This document shows, in pieces, positions 1-8,830 of a stretch of DNA of 64,000 nt. The notes under the pieces were generated by a model. The model saw only the letters and a program-made list of their open reading frames with translations, was not told the DNA's origin and did not search any database. Position 1 is the stretch's first letter; each line of letters begins with the position of its first letter. The stretch comes from Burkholderiales bacterium RIFCSPLOWO2_12_FULL_65_40 (GTDB lineage Bacteria; Pseudomonadota; Gammaproteobacteria; Burkholderiales; Burkholderiaceae_C), in assembly GCA_001770955.1 (NCBI GenBank), contig MESL01000047.1, forward strand, positions 124,001 to 188,000, read 5' to 3'. The translations under genes were made by a program, and so were the position numbers.

Positions 1-69
1 CGGGGCCACGACATCCTGTATTCCACCGCCATCCTCAAAAAGACCGGTCTGCGTCTCAAGGAAAGCTAA
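1..69 (+). CDS. C-terminal end of a NirD/L/G/H-type sirohaem decarboxylase subunit (partial)
   Basis: Only the last 22 codons are present, in frame from base 1 to the TAA at 67-69. The tail contains ILYSTAILKKTGLRLKES, which resembles the C-terminus of the Lrp/AsnC-like NirD/NirL/NirG/NirH sirohaem decarboxylase subunits that precede nirJ in haem d1 operons. It ends 3 bases before the nirJ ATG, so the two are surely co-transcribed. The exact subunit, nirH or another, cannot be told from so short a piece. Confidence 0.55.
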   Translation, partial: RGHDILYSTAILKKTGLRLKES

Positions 70-72
70 ACC

Positions 73-1326
73 ATGTTCCGTATCAGCCAATACATGCGCG
101 AGCTCGCGCAAGCCCAGGCGACTGGCACCTACCCCGTTCCCGCCCGCCGGGGCAGCGGTCAGCCGCCCGGCCCGGTGGTGATCTGGAACCTGATCCGCCG
201 CTGCAATCTCACCTGCAAGCACTGCTATGCGCTGTCGGCCGACCACGACTACGAGGGCGAGCTGTCCACGCAGGAAGTGTTCGGCGTGATGGACGACCTC
301 AAAGCCTATAAGGTGCCGGTGCTGATTCTCTCGGGCGGCGAGCCGCTGATGCGGCCCGACATCTTCGAGATTGCCGAGCGCGCCAAGGCGATGAAGTTCT
401 ATACCGGCCTGTCCACCAACGGCACGCTGATCGACGAACCCATGGCCGACCGCATCGAGGCCATGGGCTTCGACTACGTTGGCATCAGCCTCGACGGTCT
501 GCGCGAAACGCACGACCATTTCCGCCGCCTCGATGGCGCCTTCGACCGCAGCCTGGCCGCCGTGCGCTACCTGCACCAACGCGGCGTGAAGGTGGGCCTG
601 CGTTTCACCATGACCGCGATGAACGCGCACGACTTCCCGGCGCTGCTGAACCTGATGCGCGAAGAGGCCGTGGACAAGTTCTACTTCTCGCACCTCAACT
701 ACGCCGGGCGCGGCAACATCCACCGTGGCAAGGACGCGCAGTTCCAGGCCACGCGCGACGCCCTCGACCTGCTGTTCGAGCGCGCCTGGCAGTCCGCGCT
801 GGAAGGCCGCGAGGAAGACTACGTGACCGGCAACAACGACGCCGACGGCCCCTATCTGCTGCAGTGGGTGCGCGAGCGCATGCCGCAGTGGGAGGCACCG
901 CTGCGCGAGCGCCTCCTGGCCTGGGGTGGCAATTCAAGCGGCGTGAACGTGGCCAACATCGACAACCTGGGCACCGTGCACCCCGACACCATGTGGTGGC
1001 ACCACGACCTGGGCAACGTGCGCCAGCGCCCGTTTTCAAGCATCTGGTCCGACACCTCCGAGCCGCTGATGGCGGGCCTCAAGGCCAAGCCGCGCCCGGT
1101 GGGCGGGCGCTGCGCGCAATGCCACTACTTCAGCATCTGTGGCGGCAACACCCGCGTGCGCGCTCAGCAGCTCACGGGCGACGCCTGGGCCGAAGACCCC
1201 GGCTGCTACCTGCGTGACGACGAGATCGGTCTGGAAACAGGCAGCGATGCGCAGCGCGTGGCGGTGACGCCGTTCAGCCACCGCCGCCGCACCATCGAGA
1301 TCCACCCGGAGTCGGAAAATGCCTGA
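73..1326 (+). CDS. nirJ: NirJ, radical SAM enzyme of haem d1 biosynthesis
   Basis: The 417-residue protein carries the radical SAM cluster motif CX3CX2C (C44, C48, C51 in RRCNLTCKHC), followed by the SAM-binding glycine stretch ILSGGEPL. A C-terminal SPASM-like region has cysteines near residues 347, 350, 356 and 378, expected to hold a second Fe-S cluster. In the family, NirJ removes propionate side chains from the haem d1 precursor for cytochrome cd1 nitrite reductase (NirS). Length fits NirJ. It follows a decarboxylase-subunit tail directly, as in nir operons, and its stop overlaps the next ATG by 8 bases. The organism is therefore probably a denitrifier; nirS itself would lie upstream of this window. 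Confidence 0.9.
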   Translation: MFRISQYMRELAQAQATGTYPVPARRGSGQPPGPVVIWNLIRRCNLTCKHCYALSADHDYEGELSTQEVFGVMDDLKAYKVPVLILSGGEPLMRPDIFEIAERAKAMKFYTGLSTNGTLIDEPMADRIEAMGFDYVGISLDGLRETHDHFRRLDGAFDRSLAAVRYLHQRGVKVGLRFTMTAMNAHDFPALLNLMREEAVDKFYFSHLNYAGRGNIHRGKDAQFQATRDALDLLFERAWQSALEGREEDYVTGNNDADGPYLLQWVRERMPQWEAPLRERLLAWGGNSSGVNVANIDNLGTVHPDTMWWHHDLGNVRQRPFSSIWSDTSEPLMAGLKAKPRPVGGRCAQCHYFSICGGNTRVRAQQLTGDAWAEDPGCYLRDDEIGLETGSDAQRVAVTPFSHRRRTIEIHPESENA

Positions 1327-1504
1327 GCTCCTGCGACGCTGGATAGCGACCGTTGGCAAGCTGGCCCTGAGCGCCGGCCTGCTCTGGATGGGCGTAGACC
1401 TGGCCCATGCACAGCCCACCCCCGCGTCGGTGGCAGCAGCGCCCGCATGGGTCGCTTCCATCGACACAATGGCGGCGGATGGCGGCTGCTCACACGGGCT
1501 TTGA
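1319..1504 (+). pseudogene. Short secreted ORF, possible truncated nir-operon cytochrome gene
   Basis: This 61-residue ORF starts inside the end of nirJ, with an 8-base overlap, so it is translationally coupled to the operon. It begins with a convincing Sec signal peptide: basic start, hydrophobic core LALSAGLLWMGVDL, cleavage after AHA. Only about 30 residues follow, with no CXXCH haem motif. The reading frame ends at TGA 1502-1504, within the first bases of repeat R1. In many nir operons nirJ is followed by nirN or another periplasmic cytochrome, so a truncated remnant is my best guess. A genuine short secreted peptide is not excluded. Confidence 0.4.
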
Positions 1505-1566
1505 TGCTATTTTTTTAATAGCTATTGACGCTTGACGAACAATCGTTACGGGTCATTTTTAATGAA
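1503..1566 (+). repeat. Dispersed ~60-bp repeat, copy R1
   Basis: It follows the pattern TGCTATT(n)TTAATAGCT, then CGCTTG about 5 bases later, then a second block ending in CATTTTT. It lies between convergent genes. It supplies the TGA of the upstream ORF and the TAA of the ABC ATPase on the other strand. Confidence 0.75.
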
Positions 1567-2266
1567 ACTCTGCTGACGTCGGCATGGGCTCATCGCGCGC
1601 GATACGGCCGTCAATCAATTCCACCAGCCGGTCGCAGCGCACCGCCAGGCGCGGGTCGTGCGTGACCACAACAAAGGCCGTGCCGCGCTCGGCGTGGATG
1701 CGCCGCATCAAGGCAAACACTTCTGCCGATGAGACGGTATCGAGGTTGCCGGTGGGCTCGTCGGCCAGCACCAGCGGGGGGTTCATGACCAGCGCACGGG
1801 CCATCGCCACGCGCTGCTGCATGCCCCCCGACAGCTCTGCCGGCCGTTTGTCCATGGCCTGGGCCAGTCCCACGGCGTCCAGCAGACTGCGGGCATGCTC
1901 GCGCTGCGCGCTGCTGACACGGCCTTCGGCCATGAGGGCCGGCAGCGTGACGTTCTCCAGTGCCGAGAACGCGGGCAGCAGGTGGTGGAACTGGAAGACA
2001 AACCCCAGCGTGCGGCGCCGACGCAGCGTCAGCGCGGCATCATCCAGGCCCTGCACCACTTCGCCGTCGAGCCGGTAGCCACCGGACGTCATGCGTTCCA
2101 GCAAGCCCAGAATGTTGAGCAGCGTGCTCTTGCCCGAGCCCGAAGGCCCCATCAGGGCAATGAACTCGCCACGGCGCACCTGCAGGCTGATGCCGTGCAG
2201 CACCTCGGCCTCGCTGGGGCGGCCCAGGTTGTAGCTTTTGCGCACGTCGCGTAGTTCGATCAACAT
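1559..2266 (-). CDS. ABC exporter ATP-binding protein (LolD/MacB type)
   Basis: The 235-residue ATPase has Walker A GPSGSGKST, signature LSGGMQQR, Walker B LVLADEPTG and the H-loop VVTHD. The family energises FtsX-type permeases that drive substrate export or lipoprotein release rather than import. The open frame extends upstream to 2527 but runs through repeat G1, so I start at ATG 2264-2266 (MLIELRDV). It is the third gene of an adaptor-permease-ATPase set on the minus strand. LolD is possible by sequence class, but the HlyD-type adaptor two genes upstream points to a MacAB- or DevBCA-like efflux pump. The last codon and stop lie in repeat R1. Confidence 0.85.
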   Translation of the reverse strand: MLIELRDVRKSYNLGRPSEAEVLHGISLQVRRGEFIALMGPSGSGKSTLLNILGLLERMTSGGYRLDGEVVQGLDDAALTLRRRRTLGFVFQFHHLLPAFSALENVTLPALMAEGRVSSAQREHARSLLDAVGLAQAMDKRPAELSGGMQQRVAMARALVMNPPLVLADEPTGNLDTVSSAEVFALMRRIHAERGTAFVVVTHDPRLAVRCDRLVELIDGRIARDEPMPTSAEFH

Positions 2267-2309
2267 TTTTGCAATCCATTGCGCTGCGCACCGCCCGTGG
2301 CGCAAAAAA

Positions 2310-2434
2310 CCGGCGCAGCCAAGGCCAGCGGCCCCCGCGCAAGGGCAGCCCCGCAGCGCTGGGGGCGTCCCCCTGCCCGCAGTGCGCAGCACTGCGAGAG
2401 CGGGGGGAAGCGGCGCAGCCGCACAGGGGGGTGT
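2310..2434 (+). repeat. G/C-rich intergenic repeat, copy G1
   Basis: It begins with a variant of GGCGCGGCCCAGGCCAG, continues through CGCGCAAGGGCAGCCCCGC and GCGTCCCCCTGCCCGCAGTG, and ends GGGGGAAGCGGCGC. It fills most of the gap between the permease and ATPase genes, which are on the minus strand. Confidence 0.8.
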
Positions 2435-2441
2435 CTCATCA

Positions 2442-3680
2442 CTACATGCGGATGGCCTGCGCCGGGTCCAGCGCGGCTGCACGCCGCGCCGGTGCCACGG
2501 CGGCCAGCACGCCACAGACCGACGCAATCAGCGCTACCTGCAAACCCATGGCGGGCGGCAGAGTGATCGAAAACAGCGGCAAACCGTCGGAGCCACGCAC
2601 GAAGTGGGTGAACACCCAGATCAGCGCCACCGCCAGCAGCAGGCCCAATGCCGAGCCCAGCACCCCCACCACGGCGCCCTGAACCAGAAACACGCGCAGC
2701 ACCTGTCCCCGCGTGGCGCCCATGGCGCGCAGGATGCCGATCTCGCGGCCCTTTTGCACAACCGACACCACCAGCACGCTGGCAATGCCCAGCACCACCA
2801 CCGCCAGCACCACGCCCCGGATGATGGAGGTGCTGATGGATTGCGCATTCAGTGCGGACACCAGCTGGGCATTGCTCTCCTGCCAGCTCTCGATCTTGTA
2901 GGGGAACTGGGTCTGCAACGTGCGCGCCAGGGTCTGGGCCACCCATACATCCTTCAGGGTCAGGTCGAGCTGGCTGGCGCCTCCCGGCAGCGCCAGCAGG
3001 CTTTGGGCCGCGCGCAGCGGCACGATCACGGTGCGCCGGTTCAGGTCTTTCACGCCCAGGTCCACCAGGGCGGTGACGCGCACGGAATCGCTCACCGTGC
3101 CGCTCGCACTGCCGGTCTGCACCGTGAGGCGGTCGCCCACGCGCACCCCCAGATCGTTCGCGAGTTCGCGCCCCACAATCGCCTCGCCCGGCGACAGCCG
3201 CGCGCTGCCGCTGACCACCTTGGAGCGCAGCCCCACCACACGGTCATAGCGGTCCAGGTCGACACCCATCAGGGCAATGGCTTGCGATGCCTCTCCGCGC
3301 AGCGCCAGGCCTGAGCCGGACACCATGGGCGAAACCCCGGCGACCTCGGGCAAGCGCTCGAGCAGCGGCACCAGCGCCTGCCAGTTAGCTACGGACCGCA
3401 GGCGCTGCGCGCGCGGCTGGGTTTCGGTGAGCACCGCAGTGCCGGGCATTGCCGGGGCCGCAGGTGTGACCAGATCGTCCGGTGCCCGCAAGGTGATGTG
3501 CGCCTGGGCGCCCAGCGTCTTGGCCAGGGTGTTCGATTGCAGGCCATTGATCAACGCCGAGATGTAGGCAATGACCGCCACGCCCGCCGCCACGCCCACG
3601 ATGATGAGCAGGGTCTGCATGCGCCCTTCGCGCAAAAAGCGCAACGCCACAAGCACTTCAAAGCCGGGCCAGATTCGCAT
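2442..3680 (-). CDS. ABC exporter permease, FtsX/MacB-LolC/E type
   Basis: The 412-residue inner-membrane protein has the layout of this family. There is one N-terminal transmembrane segment (about residues 20-42), a periplasmic MacB-like domain of about 220 residues, and three C-terminal transmembrane segments in an FtsX domain. That domain contains GREIGILRAMGATRGQVLRVF, the coupling-helix signature of the family. I chose ATG 3678-3680 (MRIWPGFEVLVALRFL); the frame is open further upstream only through repeat G2. It should pair with the ATPase downstream and the adaptor upstream. The substrate is unknown. Confidence 0.85.
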   Translation of the reverse strand: MRIWPGFEVLVALRFLREGRMQTLLIIVGVAAGVAVIAYISALINGLQSNTLAKTLGAQAHITLRAPDDLVTPAAPAMPGTAVLTETQPRAQRLRSVANWQALVPLLERLPEVAGVSPMVSGSGLALRGEASQAIALMGVDLDRYDRVVGLRSKVVSGSARLSPGEAIVGRELANDLGVRVGDRLTVQTGSASGTVSDSVRVTALVDLGVKDLNRRTVIVPLRAAQSLLALPGGASQLDLTLKDVWVAQTLARTLQTQFPYKIESWQESNAQLVSALNAQSISTSIIRGVVLAVVVLGIASVLVVSVVQKGREIGILRAMGATRGQVLRVFLVQGAVVGVLGSALGLLLAVALIWVFTHFVRGSDGLPLFSITLPPAMGLQVALIASVCGVLAAVAPARRAAALDPAQAIRM

Positions 3681-3723
3681 GTCAGTTATCCATAGCGCTG
3701 CGTTCCACCCGCGTCGCCAGAAA

Positions 3724-3844
3724 CTGGCGCGGCCCAGGCCAGGACTCCCGCGCAAGGGCCGCCCCGCCGTGCCGGGAGCGTCCCCCTGCCCGCAGTGCGC
3801 AGCGCTGCGAGAGTGGGGGGAAGGCCCGCAGAGCCTCAGGGGAG
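3724..3844 (+). repeat. G/C-rich intergenic repeat, copy G2
   Basis: It has the same block order as G1: AAACTGGCGCGGCCCAGGCC, CGCGCAAGGGCCGCCCCGC, GCGTCCCCCTGCCCGCAGTG, GGGGGGAAGGC, CCTCAGGGG. It lies in the gap between the adaptor and permease genes. Its opening block matches the reversed copy G5 at 63.5 kb almost base for base. Confidence 0.85.
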
Positions 3845-3862
3845 TTTTTCATTTCCACGCGC

Positions 3863-5161
3863 TCAGCGGCCCATGGCGTTGGTCAGTGCAGCGCCTGCCT
3901 CGGCGCCCTGCCCCTGGCGCAGGGCGCCTGTCGCGGGGACCGCAGCACCTGCAGACCACTCCACGGTGCGAGCGCGCACGCGGTCGCCCGCCTGCACGGC
4001 GCCGCCACGCAGCACGGTGTCGCCCTCGTGCAATCCTTCGAGCACCTCGACCGCATCGAGCGTGCGCAGACCCAGCCGCACGTTGCGGGCCTGGGCACGC
4101 CCGTCCTGCAGCACCAGCACCGTCCCCGTGTCGCCCGCCACGGCGCCGCGCAAGGCGGCCTGGGGCAACACCAGGGCGCGCTCGCGTCGGGCGGTCTCCA
4201 CCTCAACCGACAGGGTCATGTCCTCGCGCAAATACGCGGGGGCCTGCGCATCCAGCGCAAATGTCACCTCGATGGCGCCGCGCTGCGCATCCACCGCAGG
4301 TGCGATGGAAAGCACGCGCGCCGCAAAATGCTGGCCAGCAAAGGCATCGGCCACCACCGTAGCCTTCTGGCCCGGCTGCAGCTGGTCCAGAAACCGCTCG
4401 TCCACCTGCGCCACCAGCTGCGTGGGTCCGGCCAGCGCCAGACTGAGCAGGGCCTTGCCGGGTTGCACGATCTGCCCGGGCTCGACATCGCGCACCAGCA
4501 CGCGGGCATCGGCAGGGGCCACCAAAGCGGTCTGTGCCAGACGGGCCCGGGCTGCCACGGTGGCCGCCTGGGCCACCGCCAGCTGCGCCTGGGCTTGCGC
4601 CACATCCGTGCCGGCATCGGTGTTCGCTTCACTCTGCGCCTGTGCATTGCGCTGCTGCGCCCGTGCCACATCGACCGCGCGCCGGGCTTCATCCAGTTGC
4701 GCGGGGCTGTAAAAACCCTCGGCCACCAGTTGTTGCACCCGCGCCAGGCTGGCGCTTGCAGCCCGCAGCGTGGCGTCGGCCTGGGCTACTGCCGCCTGCG
4801 TGGCCGTGCGGCCGCTGCTGCGCAGGCCCGTCAGGCGTGCCTGCGCCTGGCGTTCGGAGGCCAGCGCCTGCGCCAGCACGGCGCGCAGCTCGTCCGATTC
4901 CAGTTGCACCAGCACGTCACCCTGGCGCACCTGCGCCCCCTCCGACACACGCACCTGCTCCACACGCCCCGTGACCGTGCTGCCCACGTCCACGCGCGAC
5001 AGCGTGGCCACACGCGCCGAAAACTGCAAGCTGCGGACCAGCGGAGCCGACTGCAGCACCAGGGCATCGACCTGTGGGCCACGCAGCGCCATCGCCCCGA
5101 CGGCGACGGCCAACACCAGCACGGCAGCGCCCACCACCAGAACCAGCCAGCGTTTACTCAC
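3863..5161 (-). CDS. HlyD/MacA-type periplasmic adaptor (membrane fusion protein)
   Basis: The 432-residue protein has an N-terminal membrane anchor (WLVLVVGAAVLVLAVAVGAM) and a first lipoyl half-motif (GRVEQVRVSEGAQVRQGDVL). A long Ala/Gln-rich coiled-coil hairpin follows (about residues 95-210), then the second lipoyl half (LVAPADARVLVRDVEPGQIV) and beta-barrel domains. Such adaptors link an inner-membrane pump to an outer-membrane channel. The start is GTG 5159-5161, preceded by GAGGA at suitable spacing. It is 33 bases downstream of ruvB on the same strand, and the permease and ATPase follow. No outer-membrane TolC partner is in the window. Confidence 0.87.
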   Translation of the reverse strand: MSKRWLVLVVGAAVLVLAVAVGAMALRGPQVDALVLQSAPLVRSLQFSARVATLSRVDVGSTVTGRVEQVRVSEGAQVRQGDVLVQLESDELRAVLAQALASERQAQARLTGLRSSGRTATQAAVAQADATLRAASASLARVQQLVAEGFYSPAQLDEARRAVDVARAQQRNAQAQSEANTDAGTDVAQAQAQLAVAQAATVAARARLAQTALVAPADARVLVRDVEPGQIVQPGKALLSLALAGPTQLVAQVDERFLDQLQPGQKATVVADAFAGQHFAARVLSIAPAVDAQRGAIEVTFALDAQAPAYLREDMTLSVEVETARRERALVLPQAALRGAVAGDTGTVLVLQDGRAQARNVRLGLRTLDAVEVLEGLHEGDTVLRGGAVQAGDRVRARTVEWSAGAAVPATGALRQGQGAEAGAALTNAMGR

Positions 5162-5194
5162 AGAACATTCCTCAGCGCCATGGGTGTCCTTCGA

Positions 5195-6253
5195 TCATTC
5201 AGAAAACAGCCCGCCGGCCGCCTGCGGCGGCGTGACGCCCAGGTGCCGGTAGGCGGCCAGCGTGGCAATGCGCCCGCGCGGTGTGCGCTGCAGATAGCCT
5301 TGCTGGATCAGGTAGGGCTCGATCACGTCCTCGATGGTGCCCGCCTCTTCACCAATGCTGGCCGCGATGTTGTCCAGGCCCACGGGCCCGCCATCGAAGC
5401 GATGGATCAGGGCCTCCAGGAGCTTGCGGTCCATCACGTCAAAGCCTTGCGGGTCCACGTCCAGCATGGCGAGCGCCCGGTTGGCAATATCGAGCGTGAT
5501 GCGGCCCGAACCCTTCACCTCGGCATAGTCGCGCACGCGGCGCAGCAGCCGGTTGGCAATGCGCGGCGTGCCGCGCGAGCGCCGTGCCAGCTCAAAGCCG
5601 CCCGCCTCGTCCATGGGTGTGCCCAGCAGGCCCGCACTGCGCGTGACGATGCGCGCCAGTTCTTCGGGCGTATAGAACTCCAGCCGTGCGACGATGCCAA
5701 AGCGGTCACGCAGCGGGTTGGTGAGCATGCCCGCGCGCGTGGTCGCGCCGACCAGGGTGAAGGGCTGCAGGTCCAGCTTGATGGAGCGCGCCGCCGGACC
5801 CTCGCCGATCATGATGTCGATCTGGTAGTCCTCCAGCGCGGGGTAGAGAATTTCTTCCACCACGGGCGAGAGGCGATGGATCTCGTCGATGAAGAGCACA
5901 TCGTTGCGCTCGAGGTTGGTCAGCAGCGCCGCCAGGTCTTTCGGCTTTTCGAGCACCGGGCCGCTGGTCTGGCGCAGGTTGACGCCGAGCTCGGCCGCAA
6001 TGATGTGGCTCAGCGTGGTCTTGCCCAGGCCTGGCGGACCGAACAACAGCACATGGTCCAATGCCTCGCCGCGCTTCTTCGCTGCACCAATGAATATCTC
6101 CAGTTGCTCGCGCGCCTTGGCCTGGCCCACATACTCCTGCAGCAGCTTGGGGCGCAGTGCGCGCTCGATCGCCTCTTCCTGGGGCGATGCAGGGGCCGCG
6201 GAGATCACGCGTTGGGCGGGTGCGGGAGCGAAATCGTCGGTTTGAATACTCAT
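5195..6253 (-). CDS. ruvB: RuvB, Holliday junction branch migration ATPase
   Basis: The 352-residue AAA+ helicase has the characteristic N-terminal [14 protein letters not shown] box, Walker [10 protein letters not shown], Walker B FIDEIHRL, sensor 1 GATTRAG and arginine finger region [10 protein letters not shown]-terminal winged helix ([16 protein letters not shown]) binds DNA. It works as hexamers on RuvA-bound four-way junctions. Length matches the family. The partner ruvA is on the same strand about 2 kb upstream instead of adjacent, with a secreted protease gene inserted between them. Confidence 0.97.
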   Translation of the reverse strand: MSIQTDDFAPAPAQRVISAAPASPQEEAIERALRPKLLQEYVGQAKAREQLEIFIGAAKKRGEALDHVLLFGPPGLGKTTLSHIIAAELGVNLRQTSGPVLEKPKDLAALLTNLERNDVLFIDEIHRLSPVVEEILYPALEDYQIDIMIGEGPAARSIKLDLQPFTLVGATTRAGMLTNPLRDRFGIVARLEFYTPEELARIVTRSAGLLGTPMDEAGGFELARRSRGTPRIANRLLRRVRDYAEVKGSGRITLDIANRALAMLDVDPQGFDVMDRKLLEALIHRFDGGPVGLDNIAASIGEEAGTIEDVIEPYLIQQGYLQRTPRGRIATLAAYRHLGVTPPQAAGGLFSE

Positions 6254-6272
6254 ATCGTTCCGCGCATGAACC

Positions 6273-8171
6273 TCATGGCGAGGTCCAAGCGTAGTATGCC
6301 GCGCCCTCGTAATTGAACTCTTTGTACGTCGCCATCACATAATCACGCTCCAGTGCATTGATCGTGTAGAAATGTGCGCCCGTACGGGTATTGAAGAACC
6401 TATAAATCGCCGTTGAGCTGTTACCCGTGCCCGTCTGAGCATGCCACTGTGGGCCCTCATACGTGAAGTCTTGGTAGGCACTAATCACATAGTCTCGTTC
6501 TGCGCTGCTGATGGTGTAAAAATGCGCTCCTGTGCGGGTGTTGAAGAACCGATAGACGGGCCCCTGCCCTGAAGTCGCAGCAGGGTACGCATAGAAAACC
6601 GGACCTTCGTAATTAAATTCCTTGTATGTAGCGATCACGTAGTCACGCTCTGCGCTGCTGATGGTGTAGAAATGCGCGCCCGTGCGAGTATTGAAAAATC
6701 GATAGACAGCTGATCGTGGCGCTGCTGGCTGCACAGGAGCAAGCCAATCCTTTAGACGGTCGGCGTATGCACGATCAAAACGACCATATATATCGAAGGC
6801 AGGTGTTGAGCTTGCACCGCAGGTCGCTGTGCCGCCGTAAAGCGTGCCAATGACATAACCGTCTCGCCAAAGCGCAGAACCGCTGCTACCGCTTTCCGTT
6901 GTACCCTGGCTCCAAGTGACAGTGTAGTAAGCGCCTGTAGTGCCACTGCAGCTGAAACTGCCCCCTGATGCTGCAGCGCAGTTGGTATAGCCTTGCAGTG
7001 CGCCGAAACTGATTTTTTGGAGATCCCCACGCGGATGATGTATCCCGACGATGGAACTGCCCATCGTCGGAGTTCTGGCATCCCAACCAGCAAAAGTCAC
7101 GCCTGGCGGCGGGGCATCAACGAGCTTCATGAAAGCCGTATCGGTTTCGGAGCTGGCATAGAGCAACGTAGCCCCGTTATAGCGTCTGGCGGTAGCGCTG
7201 GACAGCACGCGGCTGTTGCAAGTCGGAGAGCGATAGAACCAATCTGTCTGCAATGTACTGGCTGCCGTTTGTGAGGCAATGCAGTGATTCGCGCTTAGGA
7301 AGTATGGAGTACCTGATCCGTCTCGATCATTGAGCAGCGTTCCAGTGCAAACATAGGTACTGCCGCCCTGAGTGAACAGCATACGGGCAACTGCGTTGCT
7401 CTTGCTGGCATAGGCGTCATAACAAGTGATGTCAAGATTGCAAACATCTGATTCGCCAACTTTTGACTGCCCCATTTCTTCAGCCGTTGGCAGCGCCAGA
7501 TTTTCAATAATTTCCGATACCACAGGTACAGACACATCCAAACTGCTGAGAGGAGTGCCCGGCGGCAGTTCGATCTCCAGCACCACTTCAGCTGCACCGA
7601 TCTCCGGGGTCCACCATGTACGTGCTGCATCGCTTCCATCACCTGCATCCAGGTTGACCTGAATACGCTGCAGCACCATTGCTCCTGCAATTTCAAATAC
7701 TTGCGCCGGACGCTGCCGGTCATACACACGCAGAATTGCGCCACCCGGCAAAGTGCCTACGCGCAAGCCCACGCGCAACCCTTGTGCATCGACAACACGA
7801 AAGCTAACGGCTGCCTGCCAGCCGCCGGAAGGCGAGGCCTGCCAATCCAAGTAGGAATTCATTCCAGCCGCTGATTCCGTGGCCGCTACCTTGCGAGCAA
7901 GCCCCACTAGCCTCGCGCCGCTTAGTGAACCGGGAAGATCCTTGGTTGATAGTTCCTCCCTTAACTCAACGACGCGCGGCCGAATACGCTCCGCAACAGT
8001 CAACGTCTTGATTCGAGACGGCTCCTGTACCGCATCAATGGGCTGCACACGTGATTCGGCATGTAGCACGCCGGACTGCGCACTTTGCTCGGTATTCCCC
8101 CCACCGCAACCTGGTAACAGTGCAAGGGTGAGAATCCAGCCAACTGCGATCTCCCATTTCGTCGTACGCAT
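6273..8171 (-). CDS. Secreted lipoprotein serine protease (lysyl-endopeptidase-like) with three C-terminal DUF5648-type repeats
   Basis: The 632-residue protein has a lipoprotein signal (lipobox LLPGC, Cys about residue 22) and a trypsin-fold domain with His in FLSANHCIA, Asp in [11 protein letters not shown] and Ser in [10 protein letters not shown]. The arrangement is like Achromobacter lysyl endopeptidase. Three tandem repeats of about 45-50 residues end it, each starting [15 protein letters not shown]. These repeats are common on secreted bacterial proteins and probably bind a surface or a carbohydrate. AAAGGA lies 8 bases before the ATG. The sequence is visibly richer in A/T than its neighbours and splits ruvA from ruvB, which suggests acquisition by transfer. 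Confidence 0.88.
   Translation of the reverse strand: MRTTKWEIAVGWILTLALLPGCGGGNTEQSAQSGVLHAESRVQPIDAVQEPSRIKTLTVAERIRPRVVELREELSTKDLPGSLSGARLVGLARKVAATESAAGMNSYLDWQASPSGGWQAAVSFRVVDAQGLRVGLRVGTLPGGAILRVYDRQRPAQVFEIAGAMVLQRIQVNLDAGDGSDAARTWWTPEIGAAEVVLEIELPPGTPLSSLDVSVPVVSEIIENLALPTAEEMGQSKVGESDVCNLDITCYDAYASKSNAVARMLFTQGGSTYVCTGTLLNDRDGSGTPYFLSANHCIASQTAASTLQTDWFYRSPTCNSRVLSSATARRYNGATLLYASSETDTAFMKLVDAPPPGVTFAGWDARTPTMGSSIVGIHHPRGDLQKISFGALQGYTNCAAASGGSFSCSGTTGAYYTVTWSQGTTESGSSGSALWRDGYVIGTLYGGTATCGASSTPAFDIYGRFDRAYADRLKDWLAPVQPAAPRSAVYRFFNTRTGAHFYTISSAERDYVIATYKEFNYEGPVFYAYPAATSGQGPVYRFFNTRTGAHFYTISSAERDYVISAYQDFTYEGPQWHAQTGTGNSSTAIYRFFNTRTGAHFYTINALERDYVMATYKEFNYEGAAYYAWTSP
6276..6707 (-). 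repeat. Three tandem in-gene repeats ([13 protein letters not shown] units)
   Basis: Three units of about 135-150 bases encode nearly the same block, [15 protein letters not shown] then ERDYV, AxYxxFxYEG. Units lie at about 6276-6410, 6411-6557 and 6558-6707. Bases are conserved as well as residues, which points to recent duplication. Confidence 0.85.
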
Positions 8172-8208
8172 CGGTTCGGTCCTTTCTTGTTGATACTGTG
8201 GGCGCGAT

Positions 8209-8784
8209 TCACTTCGCCAGCGCCTTGAGCGCCAGCTTGATGCCTTCGCTCACGCCCACCTCCGGCGGCAGTGCCTTCAAGGCAGCGGCCGCCTCCTTGT
8301 CGTTGTAGCCCAGCGCCAGCAAAGCCTGCAGGATATCGGCCTGGGCCTCGCTGGTAGCGTGGGCATGGGCGCCCCCCATGTCGGCACCGAGCTTGCCCTT
8401 GAGTTCGAGCAGCAGGCGCTCGGCGGTCTTCTTGCCGATGCCGGGCACCTTGACCAGGCGCCCGGCCTCCTGCAGCGTGATGGCCTGCGCCAGGTCCTGT
8501 ACACCCAGGCCGCTCAGGATGGACAGCGCCGTGCGCGGGCCCACGCCCGAAATCTTGATGAGTTCGCGAAAGGCAGCACGCTCGGGGGCGCTGCCAAAGC
8601 CGTACAGCAGTTGCGCATCCTCGCGCACGATGAACTGCGTGAGCAGGCTCACCCGTTCGCCGATGGCGGGCAGGTTGTAGAAGGTGCTCATGGGCACCTG
8701 GACCTCGTAGCCGACGCCGTGGCAGTCCACCAGCACCTCGGGCGGGTTCTTCTCCAGCAGCTGGCCGGTCAATTTGCCTATCAT
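8209..8784 (-). CDS. ruvA: RuvA, Holliday junction DNA-binding protein
   Basis: The 191-residue protein opens with the typical MIGKLTGQL and has an OB-fold N-terminal domain. Two helix-hairpin-helix motifs follow ([18 protein letters not shown] and [19 protein letters not shown]). The C-terminal domain that contacts RuvB ends the protein ([23 protein letters not shown]). The start is ATG 8782-8784; the longer frame runs into the divergent PhoH-like gene. RuvA tetramers hold the four-way junction for RuvB. The gene is separated from ruvB by the protease gene. Confidence 0.96.
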   Translation of the reverse strand: MIGKLTGQLLEKNPPEVLVDCHGVGYEVQVPMSTFYNLPAIGERVSLLTQFIVREDAQLLYGFGSAPERAAFRELIKISGVGPRTALSILSGLGVQDLAQAITLQEAGRLVKVPGIGKKTAERLLLELKGKLGADMGGAHAHATSEAQADILQALLALGYNDKEAAAALKALPPEVGVSEGIKLALKALAK

Positions 8785-8830
8785 TGGTGTCCTTTGTCGC
8801 CGTCCGGCGCATTCCGACGGAATTATCAAC

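Noticed and set aside
1559-3680. Naming the ATPase and permease lolD and lolC
   Set aside because: The folds fit, but the HlyD-type adaptor in the same set points to a general efflux pump, so no symbol was given.
4028-6316. 762-codon open frame on the plus strand
   Set aside because: It lies antisense to the adaptor and ruvB genes. Its translation is His/Gln/Arg-rich with no domain, the usual shadow of G/C-rich coding DNA.
6276-6707. CRISPR-like array
   Set aside because: The regular repeats are coding units of the protease C-terminus, too long and without spacers.
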